Origin: CALMEC01 sp963765105
GTDB lineage: Bacteria; Actinomycetota; Thermoleophilia; Miltoncostaeales; Miltoncostaeaceae
Assembly: GCA_963765105.1 (NCBI GenBank)
Contig: CAVXUW010000004.1
Location: 1,240,001-1,304,000 of the forward strand
DNA: 64,000 nucleotides
Direction: 5' to 3'
Shown: positions 44,405 through 52,684 of the stretch, one piece after another
How positions within the stretch are numbered: the stretch's first letter is position 1
How the letters are laid out: every line of letters starts with the position of its first letter
Notes under the pieces: model-generated
The model's input: the letters and a program-made list of their open reading frames with translations, nothing else
Told to the model about the DNA's origin: nothing
Database searches by the model: none
Position numbers and translations under genes: made by a program

Positions 44405-45886
44405 ATGGCAACGGAAATCATCCTCGTGTCAAACCGGGGACCCGCATCATTCGAGCGGCGCGGCCGCAAGCCACGCCAGCTGCGTCGTGGCGACGGTGGC
44501 TTGGTCAGCGCCCTGTCAGGGTTGATCGAATACACACCGGTGCTGTGGGTCTCAGCCGCGATGACCACCGAGGATGCGGTGGTGGCCGAAGAAGCCGGGG
44601 GCGGCTCATTCCCCATACCCGGTGTCGGTACCGACACGCGCGGGCGTTTTGTCGTGCTCGACGAGGACACCTACAACGGCTACTACAACGTCATCGCCAA
44701 CCCGATCCTGTGGTTCATCCAGCACTACCTTTGGGACCTTTCCAACGCACCGAACATCCGGCGCGAGGAGCTCGACGCGTGGGACCAGGGGTACGTTGCG
44801 GCCAACCAAGGTTTTGCCGAAGCCGTCTTGGCGGAGCTCCGCACCTCGCCGGACGCGGTGGTGATGCTGCACGACTACCACCTGTACCTGGCACCCGAGA
44901 CCATCCGAGCCGGACGACCGGACGCGTTCCTCCATTTTTTCGTGCACATCCCGTGGCCCCAGCCCGACTCATGGCGGGTGCTGCCTCCGCACATCCGTGA
45001 GGCGCTGCTCCGCGGGATTCTGGCCAACGACGTGGTGGCATTTCACACCCGCCGCTACGCCCGCAACTTCCTGTTGTGCTGCGAGGAACTCCTCGACATC
45101 CCGGTTGACTACCGTCGGCGCACCGTCCGCTGGGATGGGCGCGAGGTGTGGGTGCGCTCGTACCCCATCTCCATCAACACCCCGCAGTTCTCCGCACTGT
45201 CCGACCAACAGGACGTGGCCGTTCAAGAAGAGCTGCTGCTGCGCCGTCGCCGCACCCACATGATCTGCCGCATTGACCGGACCGATCTGGCGAAGAACAT
45301 CCTCCGCGGGTTCATTGCGTTTGACCGTTTTCTGGAGCTGCACCCCGAGTTTGCCGAGGACGTGACCTTCGTGGCGATGCTGCAGCCCTCGCGCCAAGAC
45401 GTTGACGAGTACGTCGAGTACGTCGAAAAGATCATCCGCCTGGTGAGCCACATCAACACCAAGTACGGCAACACCGACTGGATGCCCATCGATCTGCGCT
45501 TCGAGAGCAACCTGGCACGGGCCATCGCCCTCTATAAGCACTACGACGTGCTGATGGTCAACTCTCTCTTCGACGGGATGAACCTGGTCGCCAAGGAGGG
45601 CCCCATCGTGAACGAACGCGACGGGGTGCTGATTCTCAGCGAAAACGCCGGGGCGCACGAGGAGATCGGTTCGTTTGCCCTGTCGGTCAACCCTTTCGAT
45701 ATCGAGGCCCAGGCCGACGCGCTGTTTGAGGCCCTCACGATGAGCGATGACGAGCGGGCCAGTCGCGCCCTGCAGATGCGCCGTATCGTCAATGAGAACG
45801 ACGTCACCAAATGGCTCGCCGCGCAACAGGCCGACATCGCTAAGAAGCGCGCGCGACAGAATTCCTCCCGAGGCACCCGAAAATGA
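44405..45886 (+). CDS. otsA: Alpha,alpha-trehalose-phosphate synthase
   Basis: 493 residues, family GT20. It opens with IILVSNRGPASFERRG, then GGLVSALSGLI, the glucose-6-phosphate-binding HDYHLYLAPE, HIPWPQPDSWRVLP, RIDRTDLAKNILRG (UDP-sugar contacts) and the C-terminal VNSLFDGMNLVAKEG. It makes trehalose-6-phosphate from UDP-glucose and glucose-6-phosphate, for osmoprotection or envelope glycolipids. No otsB is present. A TATTGC seven bases upstream of the ATG may be its -10. The stop overlaps moaC by 4 nt. Confidence 0.94.
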   Translation: MATEIILVSNRGPASFERRGRKPRQLRRGDGGLVSALSGLIEYTPVLWVSAAMTTEDAVVAEEAGGGSFPIPGVGTDTRGRFVVLDEDTYNGYYNVIANPILWFIQHYLWDLSNAPNIRREELDAWDQGYVAANQGFAEAVLAELRTSPDAVVMLHDYHLYLAPETIRAGRPDAFLHFFVHIPWPQPDSWRVLPPHIREALLRGILANDVVAFHTRRYARNFLLCCEELLDIPVDYRRRTVRWDGREVWVRSYPISINTPQFSALSDQQDVAVQEELLLRRRRTHMICRIDRTDLAKNILRGFIAFDRFLELHPEFAEDVTFVAMLQPSRQDVDEYVEYVEKIIRLVSHINTKYGNTDWMPIDLRFESNLARAIALYKHYDVLMVNSLFDGMNLVAKEGPIVNERDGVLILSENAGAHEEIGSFALSVNPFDIEAQADALFEALTMSDDERASRALQMRRIVNENDVTKWLAAQQADIAKKRARQNSSRGTRK

Positions 45887-46353
45887 GCTCTCACGCCAGC
45901 CATCTCGATGACCGTGGCCACGCCCGGATGGTGGACGTCGGTCACAAGACACCCCAACGACGGCGGGCCCGCGCCGGCGCGACGGTGCGGATGTCGACGA
46001 CGGCCATCGCTGCGATCGCCGATGGCACGTTGCCGAAGGGCGACGTTGCCGCCGTGGCCCGTATTGCGGGAATCATGGCCGCCAAACGCACTCCCGACCT
46101 GATTCCTCTGTGCCATCCCCTCCCGTTGGATCAGGCGTCGGTTGAGGTGAGCGTCGACGCCGACGCCTGCGTGGTCACCATCGAGGCAACCGCGCAAACG
46201 ACGGCCACGACCGGGGTTGAGATGGAGGCCTTGACGGCCGCCGCGGTGGCCGCACTGGCGGTGTACGACATGGTGAAGGGGGTCGACGCCACCGTCACCA
46301 TCGAGAACATCCACCTCATCGAGAAAGTGAAGGAGGACCTCCCGTCGGCCTGA
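45883..46353 (+). CDS. moaC: Cyclic pyranopterin monophosphate synthase
   Basis: 156 residues. The family signatures are ARMVDVGHKTPQRR, the active-site KRTPDLIPLCHPL and TGVEMEALTAAAVAALAVYDMVKG. MoaC acts after MoaA in molybdopterin synthesis. moaA is not in the window. It is translationally coupled to otsA by an ATGA overlap, an unexpected partner, and to mogA downstream. Confidence 0.94.
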   Translation: MSSHASHLDDRGHARMVDVGHKTPQRRRARAGATVRMSTTAIAAIADGTLPKGDVAAVARIAGIMAAKRTPDLIPLCHPLPLDQASVEVSVDADACVVTIEATAQTTATTGVEMEALTAAAVAALAVYDMVKGVDATVTIENIHLIEKVKEDLPSA

Positions 46354-46838
46354 ACGTCGCGATCGTGACGGTCTCGACGCGGGCCGCTGCCGGCGTGTAT
46401 GCCGATCGCAGCGGCGACCTCCTGGCCGACGCCGTGACCACCGCGGGCCACTCCCTGACCCGGCGTGAAGTCGTCCCCGACGACCCGCATGCCCTTACCG
46501 CCCTTCTCGTCGCGCTCGCCGACGGTGCGGTTGACCTGATCATCACATCCGGTGGCACGGGCATCTCCCCCACCGACCGCACTCCCGAGGCCACCCGCGA
46601 TGCGTGTGAGCGGCTCGTGCCGGGGATCGCGGAGGCCATCCGTGCCACCTCACTGCCGCATGTGCCGGGCGCCATGCTCTCGCGTGGCGTCGCCGGCATT
46701 CGTGGACAAACGCTGATCGTCAACCTCCCGGGCTCACCGGGCGGGGCCAGCGACGGTTGGGCCGTCGTCGCCCCCGTGGTGGAACACGCCGCTACGCAGT
46801 TGCGCGGGGGCGATCACCCTGCCGGGGCCGGCGGGTAG
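46350..46838 (+). CDS. mogA: Molybdopterin adenylyltransferase (MogA/MoaB family)
   Basis: 162 residues if a CTG at 46350 is the start. The molybdopterin-binding motif TSGGTGISPTDRTPEATRDA and NLPGSPGGASDGW are clear. The first beta-strand LNVAIVTVSTRAAAG begins before the first GTG (46365), and no ATG or GTG lies upstream in frame. The CTG forms a CTGA overlap with the moaC stop, equivalent to the ATGA overlaps elsewhere, with AGGAGG at 46331-46336. It activates molybdopterin by adenylation for MoeA. Confidence 0.85.
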   Translation: MNVAIVTVSTRAAAGVYADRSGDLLADAVTTAGHSLTRREVVPDDPHALTALLVALADGAVDLIITSGGTGISPTDRTPEATRDACERLVPGIAEAIRATSLPHVPGAMLSRGVAGIRGQTLIVNLPGSPGGASDGWAVVAPVVEHAATQLRGGDHPAGAGG

Positions 46839-46855
46839 AGGACCCGTTCAGGAGA

Positions 46856-47593
46856 TCAGCGGCCACCGGTGACGTCGAGGAAGGTGCCGGTGACGTACGC
46901 GGCTTCCGGCGAGGCCAGCCAGAGAATGGCGGCAGCCACCTCGACCGGTTCCCCCGCGCGGAGCATCGGGATGCCAGAGCTCATGCGCTCGACGCGCCCC
47001 TCCGGCGCCCAGGGACCGAAGCCTCCGGCGACGAGACCGACGCGCACGCAGTTGACGCGAACACCGCGACCGGCGAACTCTTTGGCGAGGCCCGCCGTGA
47101 GCGTGTCGATCGCGCCCTTTGACGCCGCGTAGTGAATCCACTCATGGGAGCCGCCGATGACCCCGGCCTTCGAGCCGATGTTGACGATCGAACCCCCGTC
47201 GTCGCGCGTCATGAGCGTCACCGCCTCGCGTGCGCAGACGAACGCGCCGGTGAGGTTCACCGCCCATGTGCGTTCCATGTCCGCAACCGTGAGTTGCTCG
47301 AAGGGTCCGTAGCCGGGACCGATGCCGGCGTTGTTGACGAGGCAGTCGAGCCCTCCCCAGCGCGCGTCGAGCGCAGCGAACGCGGCCACAACCTCCGCTT
47401 CGATGGACACGTCAGCGCGCAGAGCGACCGCGTCAGGAGCGCCCGCCGCACGGCAACGTTCGATAACGCGAGCGGCAGGCTCCGAATCGTGCGATGACGA
47501 GATCACCGCCACCCTCCAGCCGCGCCGGGCAGCGAGCTCGGCGGTTGCCGCGCCGATACCGCGACTGCCTCCCGTGATCAGCATCCGTTGCAT
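46856..47593 (-). CDS. Short-chain dehydrogenase/reductase
   Basis: 245 residues, a complete classical SDR: MLITGGSRGIGAATAELAARRGWRV (NAD(P) motif), LVNNAGIG, catalytic Ser in VNIGSKAGVIGGS, Tyr-x-x-x-Lys as YAASKGAI, and the C-terminal YVTGTFLDVTGG. The Arg or Ser choice after the first strand (ISSSHDS) suggests NADPH. The substrate is unknown. TAGCGT at 47602-47607 is a possible -10 eight bases upstream of the ATG. Confidence 0.92.
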   Translation of the reverse strand: MQRMLITGGSRGIGAATAELAARRGWRVAVISSSHDSEPAARVIERCRAAGAPDAVALRADVSIEAEVVAAFAALDARWGGLDCLVNNAGIGPGYGPFEQLTVADMERTWAVNLTGAFVCAREAVTLMTRDDGGSIVNIGSKAGVIGGSHEWIHYAASKGAIDTLTAGLAKEFAGRGVRVNCVRVGLVAGGFGPWAPEGRVERMSSGIPMLRAGEPVEVAAAILWLASPEAAYVTGTFLDVTGGR

Positions 47594-47601
47594 TCGGCCA
47601 A

Positions 47602-47607
47602 ACGCTA
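47602..47607 (-). promoter_or_regulatory. Possible -10 element of the SDR gene
   Basis: Minus-strand TAGCGT, eight bases, ATG at 47593. Confidence 0.4.
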
Positions 47608-47808
47608 CCGCGGAGTGCGCCCGCCTGATCGCCCGTCGTGGAAGCCGTCGGCCGAGCCCCAGCGAAGTGACCCCGTTTCCCGACTATACGGCCGACCAGT
47701 GTGAGAAAGCCGCGGTGACTGTAACAATAGGTGGGTTGCCGTGACTGCCCGCTTGGGTCGGCGACCGTCCTCATCGTGCGATTGCGAACTCCTCGAAAGG
47801 AGACCCGC

Positions 47809-48756
47809 GTGTCTCGACGCGTGACTTCCCTGCTCGCCCTGCTGACCAGTGTCGGCCTCATCGCCGCCGGGTGCGGCGGTAGCGACGACAAGAACGGCGG
47901 CTCGAACGGTTCCGGTGGCACGCCCAGCGGCGACGTTAAGTCCATCCTTGGGGGCATCAAAGCCGCCGACACCGACGCATCGGCCAAGGCCGGACTCTCC
48001 CTGACCGTGGACCTGAAAGGAACGCCGAAGGACCCGCAGGTCGCACTGGTCCTTGACGGCTCACCCATCACGCTCGACCTTTCGGGCCCGGTCGGCAAAG
48101 GCGGGAAGAACGCCGACCTGGACTTTGGTGTGAAAGCCGGGAAGATCAACCTGAAGGGTGGCCTCAAGATCATTGATGGCAAGACCGGCTTCGTTGAGCT
48201 GGCCGACAAGTGGTACGCCCTGCCCCCCGACGCGTTGAACACAACCGACCAGGCATCGTCGGCGCTCGAGACCCAAAAGATCCTCGACGCGATCGGCGAC
48301 CCCAACACGTTGCTCAAGAACGCCACGGTCGTCGGCGCGGAGGACATCGAGGGTGTCGCCACCGACCACGTCAGCGGCGACATCGACACCAAGGCACTCG
48401 TCGAGACGCTCGCCCGGGTCAGTGGCTCGGTTGACACCGGCGGTACCCCCATCGACCCCGACCAGATCAAAAGCGCCGTCTCGCAGGTCGAGAAATTCGT
48501 GAAGGGCGCGAAGCTCGACTTGTGGGTGGGTCAGGACAGCAAACAGATCCATCGACTCAAGCTCGACATCAAAGCTGACCTCGACGAGGCGACCACCGAA
48601 TCGAGCGGGATCGAAGGCATCGACGCCACGCTCACGGTGACCACGACACCGACGGATGAGCCGAAGGTGGAGGCCCCCAGCGGTGCACTGCCAGCCGAGC
48701 AGTTGTCTCAGGATATTGGCGGCATCCTCCTCAGCAGCTTCGGCGGCACGCCCTAG
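47809..48756 (+). CDS. LppX/LprG-like lipoprotein
   Basis: 315 residues from the GTG at 47809, preceded by AAAGGAG at 47796-47802. The signal peptide SRRVTSLLALLTSVGLIAAGC ends in a lipobox with Cys22, followed by a Gly/Ser/Asn-rich linker. The mature domain alternates beta strands (GLSLTVDLKG, PITLDLSGPV, KINLKGGLKI, KTGFVELADKWYAL) and fits the LppX_LprAFG half-barrel fold. In mycobacteria this fold carries lipids across the envelope. No partner transporter is adjacent. Confidence 0.75.
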   Translation: MSRRVTSLLALLTSVGLIAAGCGGSDDKNGGSNGSGGTPSGDVKSILGGIKAADTDASAKAGLSLTVDLKGTPKDPQVALVLDGSPITLDLSGPVGKGGKNADLDFGVKAGKINLKGGLKIIDGKTGFVELADKWYALPPDALNTTDQASSALETQKILDAIGDPNTLLKNATVVGAEDIEGVATDHVSGDIDTKALVETLARVSGSVDTGGTPIDPDQIKSAVSQVEKFVKGAKLDLWVGQDSKQIHRLKLDIKADLDEATTESSGIEGIDATLTVTTTPTDEPKVEAPSGALPAEQLSQDIGGILLSSFGGTP

Positions 48757-48835
48757 CTGCATGCCATTGGTGCCGGGTCGACTGGACCCGGCACCAGTGA
48801 CACCCGTCGCGCTCCACGACCGTCGGCTCACTGGC

Positions 48836-49105
48836 AGCCGGACGAAACAGCCCATTCGTCGGCATGCGCCACTTGGCGTCACCCGCACGCCAGTTGGCGT
48901 CACCCACGGCCCCAGCATGGCCAGATGACAAGCGGCCCGACGCGATCCATTCGTCGGTACGCGCCACTTGGCGTCCCCCACGCGCCAGTTGGCGGTCACC
49001 CAGGGCCTCACCACAGCCAGCCAACCAGCGGCCCGACGCGGTCCATTCGTCGGCATGCGCCACTTGGCGTCCCCCGGGCGCCACTTGACGGTATCCGCAC
49101 ACCAC
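48836..49105. repeat. Three tandem ~95-bp repeats, each with a paired CGCCA-NN-TGGCG palindrome
   Basis: Unit starts are near 48836, 48931 and 49027 (periods 95 and 96). Each contains CCATTCGTCGG (48852, 48947, 49043), then CGCCACTTGGCG (48867, 48962, 49058), nine bases, and a second site: CGCCAGTTGGCG at 48888 and 48983, and the degenerate CGCCACTTGACG at 49079. Within each unit the two sites start exactly 21 bp apart. The third unit is truncated. The array lies between two co-directional genes. Confidence 0.8.
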
Positions 49106-49315
49106 GTAGGTGAGAAGACCGGGCAAGGGAACTGCCGGGGCTCCGGTGTTGTTCCACGCGGGCGGCTTCAGTTCAGAGTCGCGCGGGTTCTGAGACACGG
49201 GACCGGGCGGGGAGACACACGCGACAGGGCTCGCGGCACGCGACAGCGGCTCGAGGACCCCGACCACGGTCGGCGCGGCGCACCCAGGGTTGGCACTGCA
49301 TCGGGGTCACTCCGT

Positions 49316-49321
49316 TACCCT
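49316..49321 (+). promoter_or_regulatory. -10 element of the 49331 LLM gene
   Basis: TACCCT, nine bases, then ATG at 49331. TTGGCA at 49290-49295 is a possible but distant (20-base) -35. Confidence 0.5.
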
Positions 49322-49330
49322 TGCCCGCCA

Positions 49331-50467
49331 ATGGCGTCGATTACCTGTGAAATCTCTGCAATGGGGCCCGTTCGGCCTCCGGCATCCGCTGCAATCGCCG
49401 CGGTCGTGCGCCGCGAGGAGCAGGGCTTCGACGCGGTGTGGTGGGCCGACCACTTTCTGCATTGGTTTCCCACATCGATATGGACACCGGATCTGGTGCC
49501 GCAGGCCCAGACCCAGGCGAGCCCGCACGTCTGGTTCGATCCCTACCCAATGATCGCCGCGGCCGGGGTCGCGACGTCGACAATCAAGCTGGGAGTCGGT
49601 GTCACCGACCTGGTGCGGCGTCACCCGGTGGCCCTCGCACAAACCGCGCTCACACTCGACCACCTCACCAATGGACGCTTCCTCTTGGGGGTCGGCACCG
49701 GCGAAACCGCCAACATTCAGCCTGTGGGCCTCGACAACGAGCGTCCCCTCAGCCGCCTGGCCGAAGGGCTTCGCGTCATCCGCCAGCTCTTTGCCACACA
49801 TGAGCCGATCGATTTCGATGGTGAGTTCTTCACCCTGCGCGCCATGTCGCTGGGCCTTCGTCCCGTCGACGCGCCCCCACCGATCTGGGTGGCTGCCCAT
49901 CGCCCGCGTGGATTGACGCTGGTGGGCGAGACGGCCGACGGATGGCTGCCCCTTGCCACCGACCCCGCGGAGTACACCACGATGCTCGCCGCCGTCCACG
50001 CCGCCGCGGCGAGGGCCGGACGCTCGCCGGACGCCATTACCCCGGCCGCATACATCCGCATCGTGGTGGCCGACACCACCGCCGACGCCCGACGTGCCGT
50101 GGACGAGTCGCTTCTGATGCGGTTCATCGCACTGACCCGACCGGCGGAGGCGTTCGCCGCCCGCGGGGCGGTCCACCCGCTGGGAGAGCACGCGTTCGGT
50201 CTCACCAGCCTGCTGCCCACCGAGTACGAGCGGGAGTCGGCCTTGGCCCTGGCCGCCGCCGTCCCCGCCGAAGTTGTACGCGACACCGTCATCTTCGGGA
50301 CACCGGATGAGGTGGCCGACCGGGTTCGCGCGTTCGTGGATGCCGGGGCCCGACACGTTCAGCTGACGAACATGACCCCGATGACCGACCCCACCCGTGC
50401 CGCAGCGAGCGAGGCGCTCATGGGCGATGTCGTAAGCACACTGCGATCGGCGACCGCACATGCCTAG
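49331..50467 (+). CDS. LLM-class, probably F420-dependent oxidoreductase
   Basis: 378 residues. Luciferase-like fold: MASITCEISAMGPVRPPA, EEQGFDAVWWADHFLHWFP, IKLGVGVTDLVRRHPVALAQTALTLDHLTNGRFLLGVGTGE and PPPIWVAAHRPRGLTLVGETADGWLP. The extended insertion and the DHFLHWFP motif resemble the F420-dependent branch that includes Mer and phthiodiolone ketoreductases. It is a different branch from the protein at 19969, though also placed beside a GH-like gene. The start lacks a ribosome-binding site and is probably leaderless. Confidence 0.88.
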   Translation: MASITCEISAMGPVRPPASAAIAAVVRREEQGFDAVWWADHFLHWFPTSIWTPDLVPQAQTQASPHVWFDPYPMIAAAGVATSTIKLGVGVTDLVRRHPVALAQTALTLDHLTNGRFLLGVGTGETANIQPVGLDNERPLSRLAEGLRVIRQLFATHEPIDFDGEFFTLRAMSLGLRPVDAPPPIWVAAHRPRGLTLVGETADGWLPLATDPAEYTTMLAAVHAAAARAGRSPDAITPAAYIRIVVADTTADARRAVDESLLMRFIALTRPAEAFAARGAVHPLGEHAFGLTSLLPTEYERESALALAAAVPAEVVRDTVIFGTPDEVADRVRAFVDAGARHVQLTNMTPMTDPTRAAASEALMGDVVSTLRSATAHA

Positions 50468-51542
50468 GCCACACGCACTCCTTGCAGTGAGCCTCGCTGT
50501 CGCCGCAACCGTGCCCGCAAGCGGAGTGGCCGCGGAGCAGATGATCGACGGCTGGCCGCGCGTGGGGCTGGACTTCGCGGGGGACAACGTCGTCTACTCG
50601 CAATCGACGGTGACGACCATCGCCGGTCGCGGCGCCACATTCCCGGTGTATCGCACCGACACGTATCGCCTGGGTGTTGATGGCGCCGAACTCACCGGCC
50701 GCCGCACTCCCGGCATCGTTCTTCGCACAAGCGCGGGAACGACCACCGGCGGCCTTTTGGCCGGCGCCGACTCGGGCCGCCACGTCCTTGTGGCCACCGG
50801 GGTGGGCTTCACTCCTCAAGTCGTGTTCTGTTGCTTCCCGGAGACCGGACGCGCCTTCCCGGTGGAAACCGAGGGACGCCCTGGTGCCCCGGTGACGGTG
50901 GCCGCCACCCTCGACGGGGAGGAAGCGCGCTACGTGACGCGCGCCGCGGATGGGCAGGTGACCCTGCGCTCGCGCAACGTCGGCGCGGCCTTGTCACGGC
51001 GCATCGTGCGGCCTCTCGGGGTGGTCGTTGCCGAGCGCAACGTCACGATGAGCGGAGCCTGGCTCGCATGGATCGATATCCGCGAGCCCACCACCATCAA
51101 AGTCGCCACCGTCAACCCCACCACCCTGGAGATCACCCCCGTCATCGCCCTGCCCCAAAGCGGGACGATCCTGCGCATCCTGGTGGAGCCCGATCTGGTG
51201 AGCGCACTGGTCCTGACGGATGGGCGCTACCGCCTGCTGCGATTTGACGCACCGACGTGGGTGGCCACCGAAGTGTGGTCCGACCTGGTCGCGCCCGGCC
51301 CACTCGCTGTGGGCGGGAAGGCGGTCACCTATGCCCTCCCCGATGGCGTCTACAACCACGTTCCCGGTCGGCCGGCGCCGCAGCGCGTCAGTGGCGCCAT
51401 CGGCCGGGTGGCTGCCGTGGCCACCGACGGCGCACGTATCGCCATTCTGGAACGGCGATCCCGAACACGGCGTGGTGTCGTGGAGAAGCGGAGCGTCATC
51501 CGCATGAGCGTGGACACAACCGCCCCCGGAGCCCCGCAATGA
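50460..51542 (+). CDS. Exported beta-propeller-like protein of unknown function
   Basis: 360 residues. The signal peptide is HALLAVSLAVAATVPASGVAAEQ. The rest alternates short beta strands and loops (GDNVVYSQSTV, GRHVLVATG, GAWLAWIDIREPTTIKVATV, GKAVTYALPDGVYNHV, ATDGARIAILERRSR), consistent with a propeller. No catalytic motif is recognised. It starts inside the LLM gene (8-nt overlap) and joins the GH-like gene by ATGA, so the three are coupled. Confidence 0.65.
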   Translation: MPRPHALLAVSLAVAATVPASGVAAEQMIDGWPRVGLDFAGDNVVYSQSTVTTIAGRGATFPVYRTDTYRLGVDGAELTGRRTPGIVLRTSAGTTTGGLLAGADSGRHVLVATGVGFTPQVVFCCFPETGRAFPVETEGRPGAPVTVAATLDGEEARYVTRAADGQVTLRSRNVGAALSRRIVRPLGVVVAERNVTMSGAWLAWIDIREPTTIKVATVNPTTLEITPVIALPQSGTILRILVEPDLVSALVLTDGRYRLLRFDAPTWVATEVWSDLVAPGPLAVGGKAVTYALPDGVYNHVPGRPAPQRVSGAIGRVAAVATDGARIAILERRSRTRRGVVEKRSVIRMSVDTTAPGAPQ

Positions 51543-52684
51543 GACGCCACCTCCTCACCGCCCTCATCGTGTCGTTCCTCTGCGCCGTCCCGGCGACCGC
51601 GACGAAGCCCATTGCCGTGGCCCTTCAGGACGACCAGATCACCAACGACATGAGTGCCGCAATCGTGGCCCAGCGCGCCGACCGGTTTGCCGCAACCGGG
51701 GCAAAGCTCACACGCGTGGGCGTCGACTGGAGCACCATCTCGCCCACACGACCCACCACCGTCACCGACCACACCGACCCGGCCTACCGCTGGGACGGGC
51801 TCGACCGTGTCATGCGTGCATTCGCGGAACGGGGTATTGGTGTGATGGCGGTGGTCTACGGCACCCCTCCCTGGGCATCGGCGAGTGGGAAGTGGAACGC
51901 CGCCCCACCCCCGGGGATCTTCGGTCGCTTTAACGGCGCGCTGGCCCAGCGTTACAGCGGGTCGACCACCGCAAGTGACGGCAAACCCCTGCCGCAGGTC
52001 ATCAGCATCAGCCCCGGCAACGAACCCAACCTGCCGTTTTGGATCACCCCGCAATGCACCCGAGTGAACGGACGGTGGGTCCCCACATCGCCCAGCGTCT
52101 ACGCCGGGATGCTGCGCGCAAGCTACCCGCGCATCAAAGCCGCCAACCCGAAGATCATCGTCATCGGCGGGGAGAATCTGGCCGGCGGAAAGCAGGGCTG
52201 TACCAGTGCGAACTCCACGCTGGGGACGCTGACGTTCCTCAAGGAGCTCCACAAAGCACTCGGCGGAAAACGGGTGGTGCCCTTCGACATGTTCGCCCAG
52301 CACCTGCACCCAATCGGCCCACCACACCGTTCGCCATTTTTCCCGTCCTGGTCCACCCTGAACCAGGTCGTCGCCCAAGCGAATAAGATGCACCCGCGTG
52401 GGCGCATGCCCATCCTGATCACCGAAACGAGCTACACAACTGCATACTCGGTGTACCACCGGTACTTCGTCACCGAATCACAGCAGGAAAGGTGGCTCGA
52501 CTTGACGTATCAGCTGGCGGAGAGGGAGCCCCAGGTGGAGCTTGTGGTGTGGTTCAACATGCAGGATCACTGGGACTGGCCCGCCGGCCTGTACCGTGAC
52601 GACTGGACCGCGAAACCGTCATTGGCGCGCTTCCAACAAGTTGCGGCGGCACGACCCTTGCCAACGAAATGGGCGCTTCCATGA
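51539..52684 (+). CDS. Exported glycoside-hydrolase-like (TIM-barrel) protein
   Basis: 381 residues. Signal peptide (RRHLLTALIVSFLCAVPATAT), then VAVALQDDQITND and THVGVDWS-like first strands (LTRVGVDWSTISPTRP). The acid/base glutamate lies in SPGNEPNLPFW, and the nucleophile glutamate in PILITETSYTT. The end is VELVVWFNMQDHWDW. It is a paralogue of the protein at 18833-19972 and probably cleaves or modifies a surface polysaccharide. It overlaps the methyltransferase gene by ATGA. Confidence 0.78.
   Translation: MRRHLLTALIVSFLCAVPATATKPIAVALQDDQITNDMSAAIVAQRADRFAATGAKLTRVGVDWSTISPTRPTTVTDHTDPAYRWDGLDRVMRAFAERGIGVMAVVYGTPPWASASGKWNAAPPPGIFGRFNGALAQRYSGSTTASDGKPLPQVISISPGNEPNLPFWITPQCTRVNGRWVPTSPSVYAGMLRASYPRIKAANPKIIVIGGENLAGGKQGCTSANSTLGTLTFLKELHKALGGKRVVPFDMFAQHLHPIGPPHRSPFFPSWSTLNQVVAQANKMHPRGRMPILITETSYTTAYSVYHRYFVTESQQERWLDLTYQLAEREPQVELVVWFNMQDHWDWPAGLYRDDWTAKPSLARFQQVAAARPLPTKWALP

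Larger units (their letters stand above)
48757..49330. other. 574-nt gene-free stretch before the LLM gene
   Basis: No credible gene on either strand. It contains the three-copy tandem repeat at 48836-49105, then about 200 bases of unstructured GC-rich sequence and the promoter of the LLM gene at 49316. Confidence 0.7.

Noticed and set aside
48836..49105. Tandem repeats considered as a CRISPR array
   Set aside because: Only three long units whose whole 95-bp length is similar. There are no short identical repeats with unique spacers and no cas genes.
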